Source: Spirochaetota bacterium (lineage in GTDB: Bacteria > Spirochaetota > Leptospiria > Turneriellales > Turneriellaceae). From it: 14,621 bases of DNA. Position 1 is the stretch's first letter. Each line of letters opens with the position of its first letter. The position numbers and the translations under genes are program-made. The DNA lies in NCBI GenBank assembly GCA_963205035.1, contig CAUJII010000245.1, positions 1-14,621 on the forward strand. The letters are read 5' to 3'. Positions 1 through 8,767 of the stretch are shown here, one piece after another. Under the pieces are notes generated by a model. The model did not search any database. It was not told the origin of the DNA and was given only the letters and a program-made list of their open reading frames with translations.

Positions 1-1
1 G

Positions 2-2683
2 AGGCTTGCCGTCTCTCAGCACTTTGTTTTCTACCGCGACATTACGGCTCTCACTCCCCCGACGACGATTGACAATGCGCAAGCGGCGGCAGTGCTCGCA
101 ACGCTCGAAGCCGCATACGCCAAACTCAAAAGCGTCTATGGCGGAGGGCACCACCCTTACGCGAATAACAATGCGCGCATTGTTATTCTGGCCTACGACA
201 TTCAAGACGACTATGCGACGACGCATAGCTACGTCGGTGGATATTTCTCCCCCCGCGATCTCTACTCGAACGATTTTACGACGGCACTTTTCACAAACCC
301 CGTAGCAATTCAGCAATACGCCGGAGCGATGAGCATCTTGGGTGGGTACAGCAACGAGCTGAGTCTCGTGCACTATGACCTGAACCCCGGTTACAAAGAC
401 AACCCGGCGCAAGTCAACGACATCGTCATCCATGAGCTGTCGCATCTCTTCTCTTATAGCAACCGCGTTATGACGCGGCGACTAACGAATAACGACCTCT
501 GGATATCCGAAGGTTTGGCGGAGAATGCGCCGCATGTAACGCATTCGACCGCAGCAGTGGTAGACCTACGCCTAACGCAGCTTGGCTCGCCGACGAGTAT
601 TCCCAATTTCCAGCAAGCACCACAGCTCACCGACTTTGCTAAGTGGGCTTCGTCGATTGTCGCTTACATGCAGAGTAATTTATTTTTTGCATACCTGCGC
701 CACCGGGCAGAACTTGCCACAACAGGCGGCGGCGACGCACTCGTTCAAGAGATTATCGAAGCCGAAGAGCCGTCGATTGCTGGAGTTGATACGGCGATTG
801 GAGCTCATATTTCAAGCAAGACATTTGAAGAACTTTACACCGATTACGCAATCACTACCTATCTGATGCAAGTGGGAATTCCTGTCGACCCCACGAATGG
901 TTTGAATAACGCCACAGTCGACCCCGAACGCTTCAAGATGAGTAAGGTACAAATCGGCGATTCCAAGTCGACAGTCGACGGCGTGGCAATCAAAGCAAAG
1001 TACCACAATGGAATTCCGTTTAATTACGAGGCTCCTTTGTGCTCCAGCTCCAGCACGCTCTACGGGCTCAATCCCAATTCGTATATCATCTTTAGACACC
1101 GCTTCGGCGATCCTTTCACCGACCCAACGGCAGACACACGCACAGCTCAAGAAATCGCGGATGGCGTGCTGCCGCTCAAGTATGTAGTCAACGTGCGTTC
1201 TGAAAATTCCATCGAATCCGGGTCGCCACCTTTGACATCGAAGCTCTATACTTTTGACGCGGGTCAATCCATCGACTTCGGTGCGCTCGGTATCGCGCTC
1301 TACGATGTAGTGCACGTTATCGCAATCAATCCCAACAAGTCGGGGGCCTGCCGCACGTTCATGACCGACGGTACGAAAAACTTCGACCTGATATTGAACC
1401 GGAACCATTCGCGCTGGGTGGGGTATAGCCTTGGAGGCGTCGGCCCGTCTCCCGATTATTGGTGGCGCAATTATCCGGGAGCAAGATGGATGACCAACCA
1501 GGATGGCACATACCAAAGACCCGATGGAATTGCCGCGTTTGCCGGTGGGAGTTATGGCACCAACTTTCTCTATGTTACCGACTATCTCAACATGAGTGTG
1601 CAGAGACTGAACATGGATACCGGTGAAGCGTTGGGCCGCTTAGGGAGTTCTTCGTTAGCATGCCCTTCGACTGCATCGCCGTGGACGCAAAGCACCAACC
1701 GATTTGTGAATCTTTATTGCGCGCACGCTTTCAACGCACCGCGCGGTATCCATGCCGATAGTGCGCACACGCTCTTTATAGCCGACACAGAAAACCATCG
1801 TATTGTGAAATATAATTCGGCAGGAGCTTACGTGGGATGGATTGGTCGGGGCGCTGGCCTTGACACATGGCAGAGCGAAGGCACAGAGATGACTCCGAAT
1901 GCGCTCTTGACTGCGGGAGCTTATACCGACCCCCGCATGTTTGTCGTACCGATGGGCGTCCTCTCGAACACGGCAAACGACGAACTCATCGTCGTCGACT
2001 ACGGCACACGACGCGTAACGCGCCGCAGCAAGGCTACCGGTGGATTTATCGCATATATAGGGAATGGCCACGATAGTTGGGAGACTTCAACAGCGTCACA
2101 GAGTCCTGACTTCGGTTCGGCGGCGGGCGAATTCACAGACCCCCGAGGCGCGGCCCTTGCAGGTGGGAAACTTTATATTGTCGACTCGGGCAACCACCGA
2201 ATTGTGCGCGTCGATGAAGCTACGGGAAATTCCACCGGATGGATTGGCGACGGAGACGGATGGAAGTCGATGGCCACGCCCGCTCCTTTAAGTGGCAGCC
2301 GTAGCGCAAAATACTTTAACAGCCCGTATGGTATTGCTGCAGATTCGACGTATCTTTATATTGCCGACAGAAACAACGACCGCGTGAGCCGCTGGGAAAT
2401 TGCAACGGGAAACTTTGCCGGTTGGATTGGCCATGGCCGCATAGGCTGGGAGATGTCGGCCGATGCGCCGGCAAGCGATCCTTACGCAGGTGTGAGTTAT
2501 TATCCGGGGGAGTATTATGCAGAGCCGCAGAGTATTCAGGTGGTTTCTGCCCTCCAAAAGGGGACACGCAACGATTACCTTTTTATTACTTCAATCTACA
2601 ACGGCCGTGTGACTCGTGTAAATCTCAGCTGCGTCAATAACCCGACCACAGACGACTGCGATCCGACTTATCCTTTGCCATAG
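2..2683 (+). CDS. 5'-truncated HExxH metalloprotease-like protein with C-terminal NHL beta-propeller
   Basis: Probably an exported zinc metalloprotease. The frame is open from base 2 with protein-like sequence before the first possible start (GTG at 92), so I read the gene as running in from outside the window; the N-terminus and any signal peptide are missing. Counting from base 2 there are 893 residues. HELSH lies at residues 144-148, followed by WISEGLAE with Glu at residue 170. This HExxH plus downstream Glu layout is that of gluzincins, and the helical stretch after it recalls the M30 (hyicolysin-like) family; the exact family is uncertain. Residues about 260-490 are unassigned. About 495-875 hold six NHL-type blades (patterns such as DPRG, NHRIV, LYIVD), several followed by a WIG-x-G segment. 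NHL propellers usually bind proteins or other ligands. The next gene starts 47 bp downstream on the same strand, so the two may be cotranscribed. Confidence 0.8.
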   Translation, partial: RLAVSQHFVFYRDITALTPPTTIDNAQAAAVLATLEAAYAKLKSVYGGGHHPYANNNARIVILAYDIQDDYATTHSYVGGYFSPRDLYSNDFTTALFTNPVAIQQYAGAMSILGGYSNELSLVHYDLNPGYKDNPAQVNDIVIHELSHLFSYSNRVMTRRLTNNDLWISEGLAENAPHVTHSTAAVVDLRLTQLGSPTSIPNFQQAPQLTDFAKWASSIVAYMQSNLFFAYLRHRAELATTGGGDALVQEIIEAEEPSIAGVDTAIGAHISSKTFEELYTDYAITTYLMQVGIPVDPTNGLNNATVDPERFKMSKVQIGDSKSTVDGVAIKAKYHNGIPFNYEAPLCSSSSTLYGLNPNSYIIFRHRFGDPFTDPTADTRTAQEIADGVLPLKYVVNVRSENSIESGSPPLTSKLYTFDAGQSIDFGALGIALYDVVHVIAINPNKSGACRTFMTDGTKNFDLILNRNHSRWVGYSLGGVGPSPDYWWRNYPGARWMTNQDGTYQRPDGIAAFAGGSYGTNFLYVTDYLNMSVQRLNMDTGEALGRLGSSSLACPSTASPWTQSTNRFVNLYCAHAFNAPRGIHADSAHTLFIADTENHRIVKYNSAGAYVGWIGRGAGLDTWQSEGTEMTPNALLTAGAYTDPRMFVVPMGVLSNTANDELIVVDYGTRRVTRRSKATGGFIAYIGNGHDSWETSTASQSPDFGSAAGEFTDPRGAALAGGKLYIVDSGNHRIVRVDEATGNSTGWIGDGDGWKSMATPAPLSGSRSAKYFNSPYGIAADSTYLYIADRNNDRVSRWEIATGNFAGWIGHGRIGWEMSADAPASDPYAGVSYYPGEYYAEPQSIQVVSALQKGTRNDYLFITSIYNGRVTRVNLSCVNNPTTDDCDPTYPLP

Positions 2684-2730
2684 TCTTGCCAATCTCATTG
2701 ACACCGCTGGCATAAAACAGAAGAAAGCGC

Positions 2731-4275
2731 GTGGGGAAAGCAACCTTCAAAAATGTATTAGCGTTCATTGCCGAGAAACGGTGGGTACTGCTATTCTATA
2801 CGTCTGCGCTCATCCACTTATCGCTTTTTACTCACATGGCAATCCACGGCACACCGGTGCAAGAGATTGTCATTTGTAACGAACCTCAAATTCAGCTCAT
2901 GGCGCAAGTGGTCAAGCCGCCTTCTAACGGTGACGGGGCTGAACAGCAAGACGGCGGTGGATTTGAAAACGGGCCGATGGCAGAAAACGGCAAGAACGGG
3001 CGCGGCAACTTCGCCGACGAATATGGCATCCCCGGTGGCAAATGGAAAGAACAGCTCGACCGCACCGAAGAAGGCGAGGCGTTAAACGACAGCTACCGCG
3101 ACAAAGACGACAAGAGCGCCAACCTCAATTTGTCGGTACCGAAAGAATACCGCGACCGCAAGCGCGACTACCGCAACATTATCGCGAAAGATATTTTTCC
3201 AACGCTCAATTCCATTGAAAAACCTTTTCATCAGGAAATTAAAGAAGCTCCTCAAGAGTTAGAACAGATGAAAGAGCGCAACGAAGTCATCGAGAACTAT
3301 CGCCTGTGGCGCGAAGGGAAGGCAATCCCCGATAAGAAGCGCACGCGAGTAGCAATCAACCGCGCCAAAGCGGGCACTTCAGGTGCGCTTTTGTTTAACG
3401 ATGCGCAGCGAAAAAAGTATTTCGATGAAACGCTTTCAGAACCGAAAGAAAAACAGCTCGATAAATTTCTGCGCGACTTCGGCAACTACGACCCCAACGA
3501 GGGGGATTTACCCCGTGCGATGCGCGATCTCTACTTTGAGAACTTGCAGCGTGTCGCGTCGTCCTTTAGCCCCGACATGACATACCTTGCGATTGACTAC
3601 TACCACGAAGCGCTCAACAAAGAAGAGTTTTTGCGCAAAGCCCTCGATGCCGTCTCTCGAAAAAAGGGGACTAAGTATGCGACAGAAATTCTTTTCGCAA
3701 TTGAAAATATTTATGAAATCCAAGGCCGTGCGCTGAAACTTCTCTTCGACGTAAAAAAACATATCGACGCACTGCCCGAGAAGGACCGTAACAACATTCG
3801 CGTCAAGACGCTAGAGAAAGTCGTGAAGCGGTATATACCACTGGCTGCGAAAAAAGGCATTCGCGACGGGGGCACGGCGTTGCAGCATTATTACCTCAAG
3901 CGCACCGAGATTTTGGATTATCTGTTGCAGAACACTCCGGGCGGCTACCGAAGCAAAGACGCAACGTTTGCGAAAGCACGCATCTATTGGGAGAGCATCG
4001 ACCCCATGGAGCCGCGCTCGTGGGCGAACGCAAAACGAGCGGTCGAGATTTGGCGTTCGATTGACCACTTGACCGATAACGGGGATTTCTTATCGAAAGA
4101 AGCCATCGACTCGATGCGGGTGGCTCTGGCAAATTTTCGGGATGTTTCAAGCCCGGAGGCGGGTCAAATTCGAGCGACTCTCGAGAAGGAGTTAGTCAAG
4201 CTCATGCGAAAAAAGACCGAACGCGAAAACCGCATTTTGTGGTCGTCGAAAGAGAAGAAAGAACCGAAATCGTAG
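2731..4275 (+). CDS. Unrecognised membrane-anchored protein, 514 residues
   Basis: I do not recognise this protein and assign no function. The GTG start at 2731 is the first start after an in-frame TAA at 2713-2715, with the purine-rich AGAAGAAAG just upstream as a weak ribosome site. Residues about 16-38 form one hydrophobic segment, so it is probably a signal anchor with the rest on one side of the inner membrane. Residues about 65-105 are a Gly/Asn/Asp-rich linker. From about 110 to the end the sequence is highly charged and mostly helical, rich in Lys, Glu and Arg, with a basic C-terminal tail; Cys is nearly absent. The N-terminal anchor plus flexible linker plus helical domain resembles envelope-spanning or scaffold proteins, but that is only shape. 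It follows the protease/NHL gene by 47 bp and ends at a hairpin shared with the convergent MATE gene. Confidence 0.7.
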   Translation: MGKATFKNVLAFIAEKRWVLLFYTSALIHLSLFTHMAIHGTPVQEIVICNEPQIQLMAQVVKPPSNGDGAEQQDGGGFENGPMAENGKNGRGNFADEYGIPGGKWKEQLDRTEEGEALNDSYRDKDDKSANLNLSVPKEYRDRKRDYRNIIAKDIFPTLNSIEKPFHQEIKEAPQELEQMKERNEVIENYRLWREGKAIPDKKRTRVAINRAKAGTSGALLFNDAQRKKYFDETLSEPKEKQLDKFLRDFGNYDPNEGDLPRAMRDLYFENLQRVASSFSPDMTYLAIDYYHEALNKEEFLRKALDAVSRKKGTKYATEILFAIENIYEIQGRALKLLFDVKKHIDALPEKDRNNIRVKTLEKVVKRYIPLAAKKGIRDGGTALQHYYLKRTEILDYLLQNTPGGYRSKDATFAKARIYWESIDPMEPRSWANAKRAVEIWRSIDHLTDNGDFLSKEAIDSMRVALANFRDVSSPEAGQIRATLEKELVKLMRKKTERENRILWSSKEKKEPKS

Positions 4276-4299
4276 CGTCTCTTGCTTAATGCAAGACGC
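4275..4299. terminator. Hairpin between convergent genes, possible bidirectional terminator
   Basis: The left arm GCGTCTCTTGC (4275-4285) pairs with GCAAGACGC (4291-4299) around the loop TTAAT, giving nine base pairs with a two-base bulge in the left arm. It starts at the last base of the upstream stop codon and fills most of the 35-bp gap between two convergent genes, a usual terminator position for both strands. There is no strong T-run on either side (ATTTCC on plus), so efficient intrinsic termination is not certain. Confidence 0.5.
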
Positions 4300-4310
4300 A
4301 TTTCCGTAAG

Positions 4311-5705
4311 TTAGCCGATTACGCTCATCGTCTTCCAACTGCCGCCGACAAATCGCCGCCAAAAAATGGTCGCTTGTGTCACGCTGAATAGCGCCGCCGC
4401 TCCCCACGCAAGGTAGAGCCCGCCGGGAAGATGGATGAGAAAAAATGTAGGCGCAACCATGAGGGGCCACGGCAAAACAAACGCCATAATGGTTACAAAT
4501 TTCGTATCGCCTGCGCCCTTTAGCGAGAAAGAAAAAATCATGTTGGAACTATCGGTCACGGTAAAAAGAGCGATGAACATCAAAAGGTACGGAACGATTG
4601 CGCTCACCTGAGCCCAGAGCGCGGCGTTCTCGTTATTCTTGAACCAGTCCATGTAGAACGACGGAAACAAAAAGAACGTTATCCCTATCGTCAAAATATA
4701 AAGCGAAGCGACCTGCCATCCGGCCCAAACCACGCGCTCAGCGTCATTGTGTTTTTTTTCTCCGACAAACTGTGCAAGGAGCACCGAAGTCGCTTGCGCC
4801 ACCCCCATCGCAGGCAGGATGGAAAGCATCATGATAGTGACTACAATCGACGAGGCTGCAAGAGCGGCACTGCCGTTGGGCATGCGCCCAATAAAAATAA
4901 GAAAAACACTGAACGCCAACCCTTCGAGCGCCCACTGTGCGCCAGCGGGAACGCCAAATCGGATAAACCGCCGCATGAGTTCCGTATTCCATTTCCATCC
5001 CGAAACCAAGCGGTACTCGTGTCGATTTTTCTCTCTAAAAACAAGCCACATTCCGTAGACCGCAGCCAACGCCGTCGCGAGTGCTGTCGCATACCCGGCA
5101 CCCGCAATTCCCATCTTGGGAAATCCCAACTTCCCCAAGATCATCGCATAGTCCAATACTGCGTTCGCGACGAGACCCACGCCGTTGATTTGCATGATGA
5201 CTTGCGTCCGGCCGAGTCCTGTAAAAAAACCGCTCGCGGCGGCAACAATCGCGGTCGGGAGAGCGGAGAAGCACATCGCGACGAAGTAATCAACTTCGAG
5301 CGCTTGCGTAGTCGGTGGATGCCCAATGAGCGCAAAAATCGGCTTTGCGAGTGGGATAAATCCTAAGAATAGAATTCCCCCGCTGAGGCTTACGTAAATT
5401 GCCTGCCAGACTGCCGGGCCAATCATCGCATTCCTCTTAGCCCCGAAATATTGTGCCACAAACGTCGTCACGTACGAGGCCGTCTGTTGCAAGAGAGCCA
5501 TCGGCGTCCAAAAAATACCCATGACGGCAATCGCTGCTCCCATGGCGTCTGTGGAGTAATCGGCCAAAAAAAGTCTATCGATCGTCATCTGTAAATTCCA
5601 AAAGCTATTGGCGACAATGAGAGGCCAGGCGATTTTGAGCAACGCTTTCCAGCGGCCGAGGCGCGAAGCGGGTAAGTCTTGTATGGGTTCGAGATTTGTA
5701 TCCAA
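4311..5705 (-). CDS. MATE-family multidrug/sodium antiporter
   Basis: Inner-membrane efflux transporter of the MATE (NorM/DinF-like) family, expected to exchange Na+ or H+ for cationic or other organic compounds; the substrate cannot be read from sequence. About 464 residues, normal for the family, with about twelve hydrophobic segments in two homologous halves. Family-like stretches include PLIVANSFWNLQMTIDR near the N-terminus, FFTGLGRTQ in the first half and SLKGAGDTK in the second. Start: no ATG or GTG lies before the first membrane segment. TTG at 5705 has AAGGAAAG about five bases upstream, so I chose it; another TTG at 5723 would add six residues but has no visible ribosome site, and an in-frame stop lies at 5775-5777. 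It follows the transglutaminase-like gene by 99 bp without a clear terminator, so it may be a weakly cotranscribed last gene or have its own promoter. Confidence 0.93.
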   Translation of the reverse strand: MDTNLEPIQDLPASRLGRWKALLKIAWPLIVANSFWNLQMTIDRLFLADYSTDAMGAAIAVMGIFWTPMALLQQTASYVTTFVAQYFGAKRNAMIGPAVWQAIYVSLSGGILFLGFIPLAKPIFALIGHPPTTQALEVDYFVAMCFSALPTAIVAAASGFFTGLGRTQVIMQINGVGLVANAVLDYAMILGKLGFPKMGIAGAGYATALATALAAVYGMWLVFREKNRHEYRLVSGWKWNTELMRRFIRFGVPAGAQWALEGLAFSVFLIFIGRMPNGSAALAASSIVVTIMMLSILPAMGVAQATSVLLAQFVGEKKHNDAERVVWAGWQVASLYILTIGITFFLFPSFYMDWFKNNENAALWAQVSAIVPYLLMFIALFTVTDSSNMIFSFSLKGAGDTKFVTIMAFVLPWPLMVAPTFFLIHLPGGLYLAWGAAALFSVTQATIFWRRFVGGSWKTMSVIG

Positions 5706-5804
5706 AAAACTTTCCTTGCTCAAATTTTTTGCGAAGAGAGAAAAATCAGAAGCGGATGCGATGGAAATAAAACCTTAGATACACCGACAAATCAAATCTC
5801 CCCC

Positions 5805-7283
5805 CTACTCGATGCTGCTGGTAACGACCTGCACGTCCGTAACATTCAAGAGACTCGACGCACTCACGCGCGGTGGAGCGGGGGCTGGCATGGGTTTCAG
5901 CTTCGGTTGAATACTGATATCGTCGGGAGAAAAAAGTTCCAGTTCGTTGTTCGCAACAGGGAACTCACGCGGGCTTTCGGGCGAGTACTGGCTCGTAATC
6001 GTTACCCAACCCGTGGGCTGAATAAAGACTTGCAAGAAATCCGAAGTCCGCTTCGTGTCTAAATCCATGAAGTACATACGCCGGCAGGGAACTCCGAGTC
6101 CACGTAGCACCGCACACCGCACGGGGTCGGAGAGCGAGGTGTCGCGCTTCAAATCTTGCACCATGAATATGGGGTGCTTACCCTCTTTGGTGCTCAACCA
6201 CTGCTTGCGAAAAGATTTCTCTTGCGCCGTTTCTCGTTCGCCGAGCTTAACAGGTTCGAGATACTTGCGCACGCTGTCTGCGAGTTCGGGGTTTTTGAAA
6301 TAGAGCCGCATCAACTGTGGGCTGAAAATATGCGTCAAGTTAAAGAGAGTCACTTGAAACTGAAGCGTGTAGTCGCGCTTCATCTCTGCGCTCTTGCGCT
6401 CCAAAAGAATCTCTGCCGTGTGCGCGCCATCCTCACGCCGACCGAAGCGAATGAAAGGGTCCGCACGCAAACCGGCGAGACGTTGGTGTGCAGTCAGAGG
6501 CAAGAAGGCGTAATTGAGCTGCAAACGCATTTCGCGAGCTCGCTCTTCTGCGTTCCACGGAAGCGCGACATGAAGGCGTGCCTTGAGTGTAAAATTTCGC
6601 TTCGCCGCCGCGACGTAGTTTTCGGTTTCAATAAAATCAATCGAGCGCACTTGGTTGGGCTTCGCGACATAGAGACCGCCATCGACAAAGCTAATACCAA
6701 AACTCGACTGCGGCAGCGGAAGAAAGCTCGTCACAGAACCGTCGACAGTCGAAATCTTGTACGCCTTGCTATCCTTCGCAACGCCCCACAGCGAGCCTTT
6801 GTAAAAAGTGAGACTGCGCAGGTCTGTCGCAATCTCTGGCGAGAACGCGCCCATTTGTATTCGGTCGATTAAATGAAAGCGGTGGATTTTTTTATCGCTC
6901 CGGTTATAGATATACGCTTGGTGCATGTCAAGCGCAATCGCCACAGGGTCGTCAATGCTCTTCAAATAAATTTTATCAACCAAGTCGCCGTTTAGGGGAT
7001 TCAATACGATGATGTAGTTCGGAATGACAGTGACGAGATTCGGCGCCCAGTACGCCAAGTCGCGAACGTCGAACGACAACACACGCGAACTAAAACGCTT
7101 CTTCTCAGCAACGTCATAACCCGTGAGCTCGCGACTTTCCGCATCAGCAATCCACAAAATTTTTCCGTCATAGGCGAGCCCTAACGGAACTTTGCTTTCG
7201 AGTTGAAACTCTTCGCCAGTAAGCGCCGTGGGAATTATCCCGAGAAACGCAAAGAGCAATGCAGAGTGAAAAAAATACTTCAC
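5805..7283 (-). CDS. Exported beta-propeller/transglutaminase-like protein lacking the catalytic triad
   Basis: Predicted periplasmic protein of 492 residues. I chose the GTG at 7283 because it gives a signal peptide (hydrophobic FFHSALLFAFLG, likely cut near TALTG) and has GAGGTG upstream, overlapping the M16 stop codon 8 bp away; a longer reading from 7493 would lie inside the M16 gene. Residues about 22-215 look like a YncE/SMP-30-type propeller (repeated LWIAD, YVAK-like strands). About 228-345 resemble the beta-rich domain that precedes many bacterial transglutaminase cores. About 380-435 match the core pattern: AVLRGLGVPCR (Arg394 to Arg401) and a strand ending in GW (Trp426). The expected Cys about 12 residues before Arg394 is Thr/Ser, the His before the GW strand is Ser414/Asp415, and the Asp after GW is Thr430. 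It is therefore probably not an active transglutaminase or protease. A Pro-rich tail (about 455-475) follows. Last gene of a tight FecR - M16 cluster. Confidence 0.75.
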   Translation of the reverse strand: MKYFFHSALLFAFLGIIPTALTGEEFQLESKVPLGLAYDGKILWIADAESRELTGYDVAEKKRFSSRVLSFDVRDLAYWAPNLVTVIPNYIIVLNPLNGDLVDKIYLKSIDDPVAIALDMHQAYIYNRSDKKIHRFHLIDRIQMGAFSPEIATDLRSLTFYKGSLWGVAKDSKAYKISTVDGSVTSFLPLPQSSFGISFVDGGLYVAKPNQVRSIDFIETENYVAAAKRNFTLKARLHVALPWNAEERAREMRLQLNYAFLPLTAHQRLAGLRADPFIRFGRREDGAHTAEILLERKSAEMKRDYTLQFQVTLFNLTHIFSPQLMRLYFKNPELADSVRKYLEPVKLGERETAQEKSFRKQWLSTKEGKHPIFMVQDLKRDTSLSDPVRCAVLRGLGVPCRRMYFMDLDTKRTSDFLQVFIQPTGWVTITSQYSPESPREFPVANNELELFSPDDISIQPKLKPMPAPAPPRVSASSLLNVTDVQVVTSSIE

Positions 7284-7291
7284 CGCACCTC

Positions 7292-8767
7292 TTATTTTTC
7301 GAGCACCAAATTCTCTGTCACGCCCGGACGTATTGGAGAAACTTTGCGGTAGTTCTCTTTTGGGCCACAAAGAAGAATGGTAAAATTCTCGGGCTTGTAA
7401 TATGTCCGCGCGATTCTTAAAATATCCTTTTCTGTAACACGATCCAAATTCGAGACATAGTTCTCTAAGTACGTCGGCGGTAGTCCATCCCACTTAAGCT
7501 GCAGGTAAGACTTCAAGTATTCTGCCGGCTTTTCAAAAAGAAAAACAAATTTGTTACGAAGTGCAATCTTGGCCTCTGCTATTTTTTCGGCGGTAACGAA
7601 CGCTTCGGGTTTTGCCAAGATCGAATCGGTCAGCCCAATCACATCGGACAGCGAAGCATTCGCCGTCTGCGTAAACAGCAAGAGCGAGCCAGTGAAGTCG
7701 TCTGTTTCATAACTCGAGTACGCAGTGTATGCCCAACCCTTCTCGGTACGAATTTTCTGCATGAGGTATGAATTGAACGAATCGCCGCCCAACAGGAAAT
7801 CAAAGAGCCGTAACGCATAGTAATCCGACGCATTGTGCTTGATACCCGGTGCTTTGTAGAGCACCGTCGTTTGTGGAATTTCCTTCTCGAGCAAATGAAC
7901 TGTGTTGGGCTTCCCCCGACTCAGGATGTGCATCTTCGTCATGTCGGGCGCGAGGTTTTTATCGAAAGGCATTGTGCCGAAAGTGCGGTTGAGTAAATTT
8001 TCAAGCGCCGATTTTTTAATATCGCCTGTCACCGCGAGCGTGAGCCTTTCGCCACGCCAGTTTTTCTTCTGCCACGAAACCAAGTCGTCTCGTTCGACGG
8101 CTTTGACGGTGCGCTCGGTCGCATACCGGCCGCGAACGGAATCGCCCCAGTAGAGTTTTGCCATTCCCAGAGCCGCCCATTTGGCCGGGTTTTCATCGCG
8201 GCGAGTTAGAAGTTGCAGCGCTCGCGTCTTGAGCAGAGAAAAATCTTCGGCGGCAAACCGGGGTTCACTCAGCACTTGAAAGAGCGTCTCGACATCGCGC
8301 GAAAAATAATGCGCCATCGAGACAACGTTAAACGCCGAACGCGCAGAGCCCGCAGCATACGAAAACGATGTCGCGCGCCCTTCTAAATACGCCGAAAGCG
8401 CGTCGCGACCCAGGGCGTCAGAACCCGAAAAAACGACCGTCTCGCCCCAGAGTCCTTGCAGTCCCAGCTTTTCATCGGCGACCTCGAACGCTCCCCCGTC
8501 GATGAAAATTTGCAGCGTCACGAGGGGTACAGTCTCAGAGCGCAAGAAATAAACTTTGACGCCATTGGATAGAGAGAATTCTTCAATCGCTGGAATTTTC
8601 GTCTGCGGCATTTTTTCGCGGATGAAGTGATACCATGGCCGGTCTTCCGCTTTGTAAGTCGCCGCCGAAAGCGAGGGAATTATCCCCAACGAAAGACAAA
8701 ACGCGAAGAGGCGCGCTTTTCTCAAGTTAGAGAAAGAATTAAGCTTTAGCGTTGAAAAGATTTTCAT
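7292..8767 (-). CDS. Exported M16-family protein, non-catalytic subunit type
   Basis: Homologue of M16B (pitrilysin/processing-peptidase-like) zinc proteases, 491 residues, about the usual size of one bacterial two-domain subunit. Residues 1-35 are a signal peptide (hydrophobic LFAFCLSLGIIPSLSA), so it acts in the periplasm or outer membrane. The N-terminal domain has the M16 outline (SNGVKVYFLRSETVPLVTLQ) but the HxxEH zinc motif reads LWGET at residues 106-110: both His are gone and only Glu remains. The C-terminal domain keeps the Arg/Tyr pair in RTEKGWAY (Arg340, Tyr347), which closes the active site of the partner subunit. In known bacterial M16B heterodimers this is the signature of the non-catalytic subunit. 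The catalytic partner is usually next door but is not in this window. The ATG overlaps the FecR stop codon (ATGA), indicating translational coupling. Confidence 0.88.
   Translation of the reverse strand: MKIFSTLKLNSFSNLRKARLFAFCLSLGIIPSLSAATYKAEDRPWYHFIREKMPQTKIPAIEEFSLSNGVKVYFLRSETVPLVTLQIFIDGGAFEVADEKLGLQGLWGETVVFSGSDALGRDALSAYLEGRATSFSYAAGSARSAFNVVSMAHYFSRDVETLFQVLSEPRFAAEDFSLLKTRALQLLTRRDENPAKWAALGMAKLYWGDSVRGRYATERTVKAVERDDLVSWQKKNWRGERLTLAVTGDIKKSALENLLNRTFGTMPFDKNLAPDMTKMHILSRGKPNTVHLLEKEIPQTTVLYKAPGIKHNASDYYALRLFDFLLGGDSFNSYLMQKIRTEKGWAYTAYSSYETDDFTGSLLLFTQTANASLSDVIGLTDSILAKPEAFVTAEKIAEAKIALRNKFVFLFEKPAEYLKSYLQLKWDGLPPTYLENYVSNLDRVTEKDILRIARTYYKPENFTILLCGPKENYRKVSPIRPGVTENLVLEK

Noticed and set aside
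812..1516. Minus-strand reading frame of 234 codons
   Set aside because: Antisense to the protease/NHL gene, with no recognisable domain; the plus-strand protein is clearly real.
2698..2703. TTGACA as -35 of a promoter for the gene at 2731
   Set aside because: No -10-like hexamer stands 16-18 bp downstream; cotranscription from the upstream gene is simpler.
5724..5804. Terminator or promoter between the transglutaminase-like and MATE genes
   Set aside because: No clear hairpin with a T-run and no convincing promoter pair was found in these 81 bases.
7284..7493. Longer N-terminus for the transglutaminase-like protein
   Set aside because: It would lie inside the M16 gene and place the signal peptide 70 residues into the protein; GTG at 7283 has a good ribosome site.
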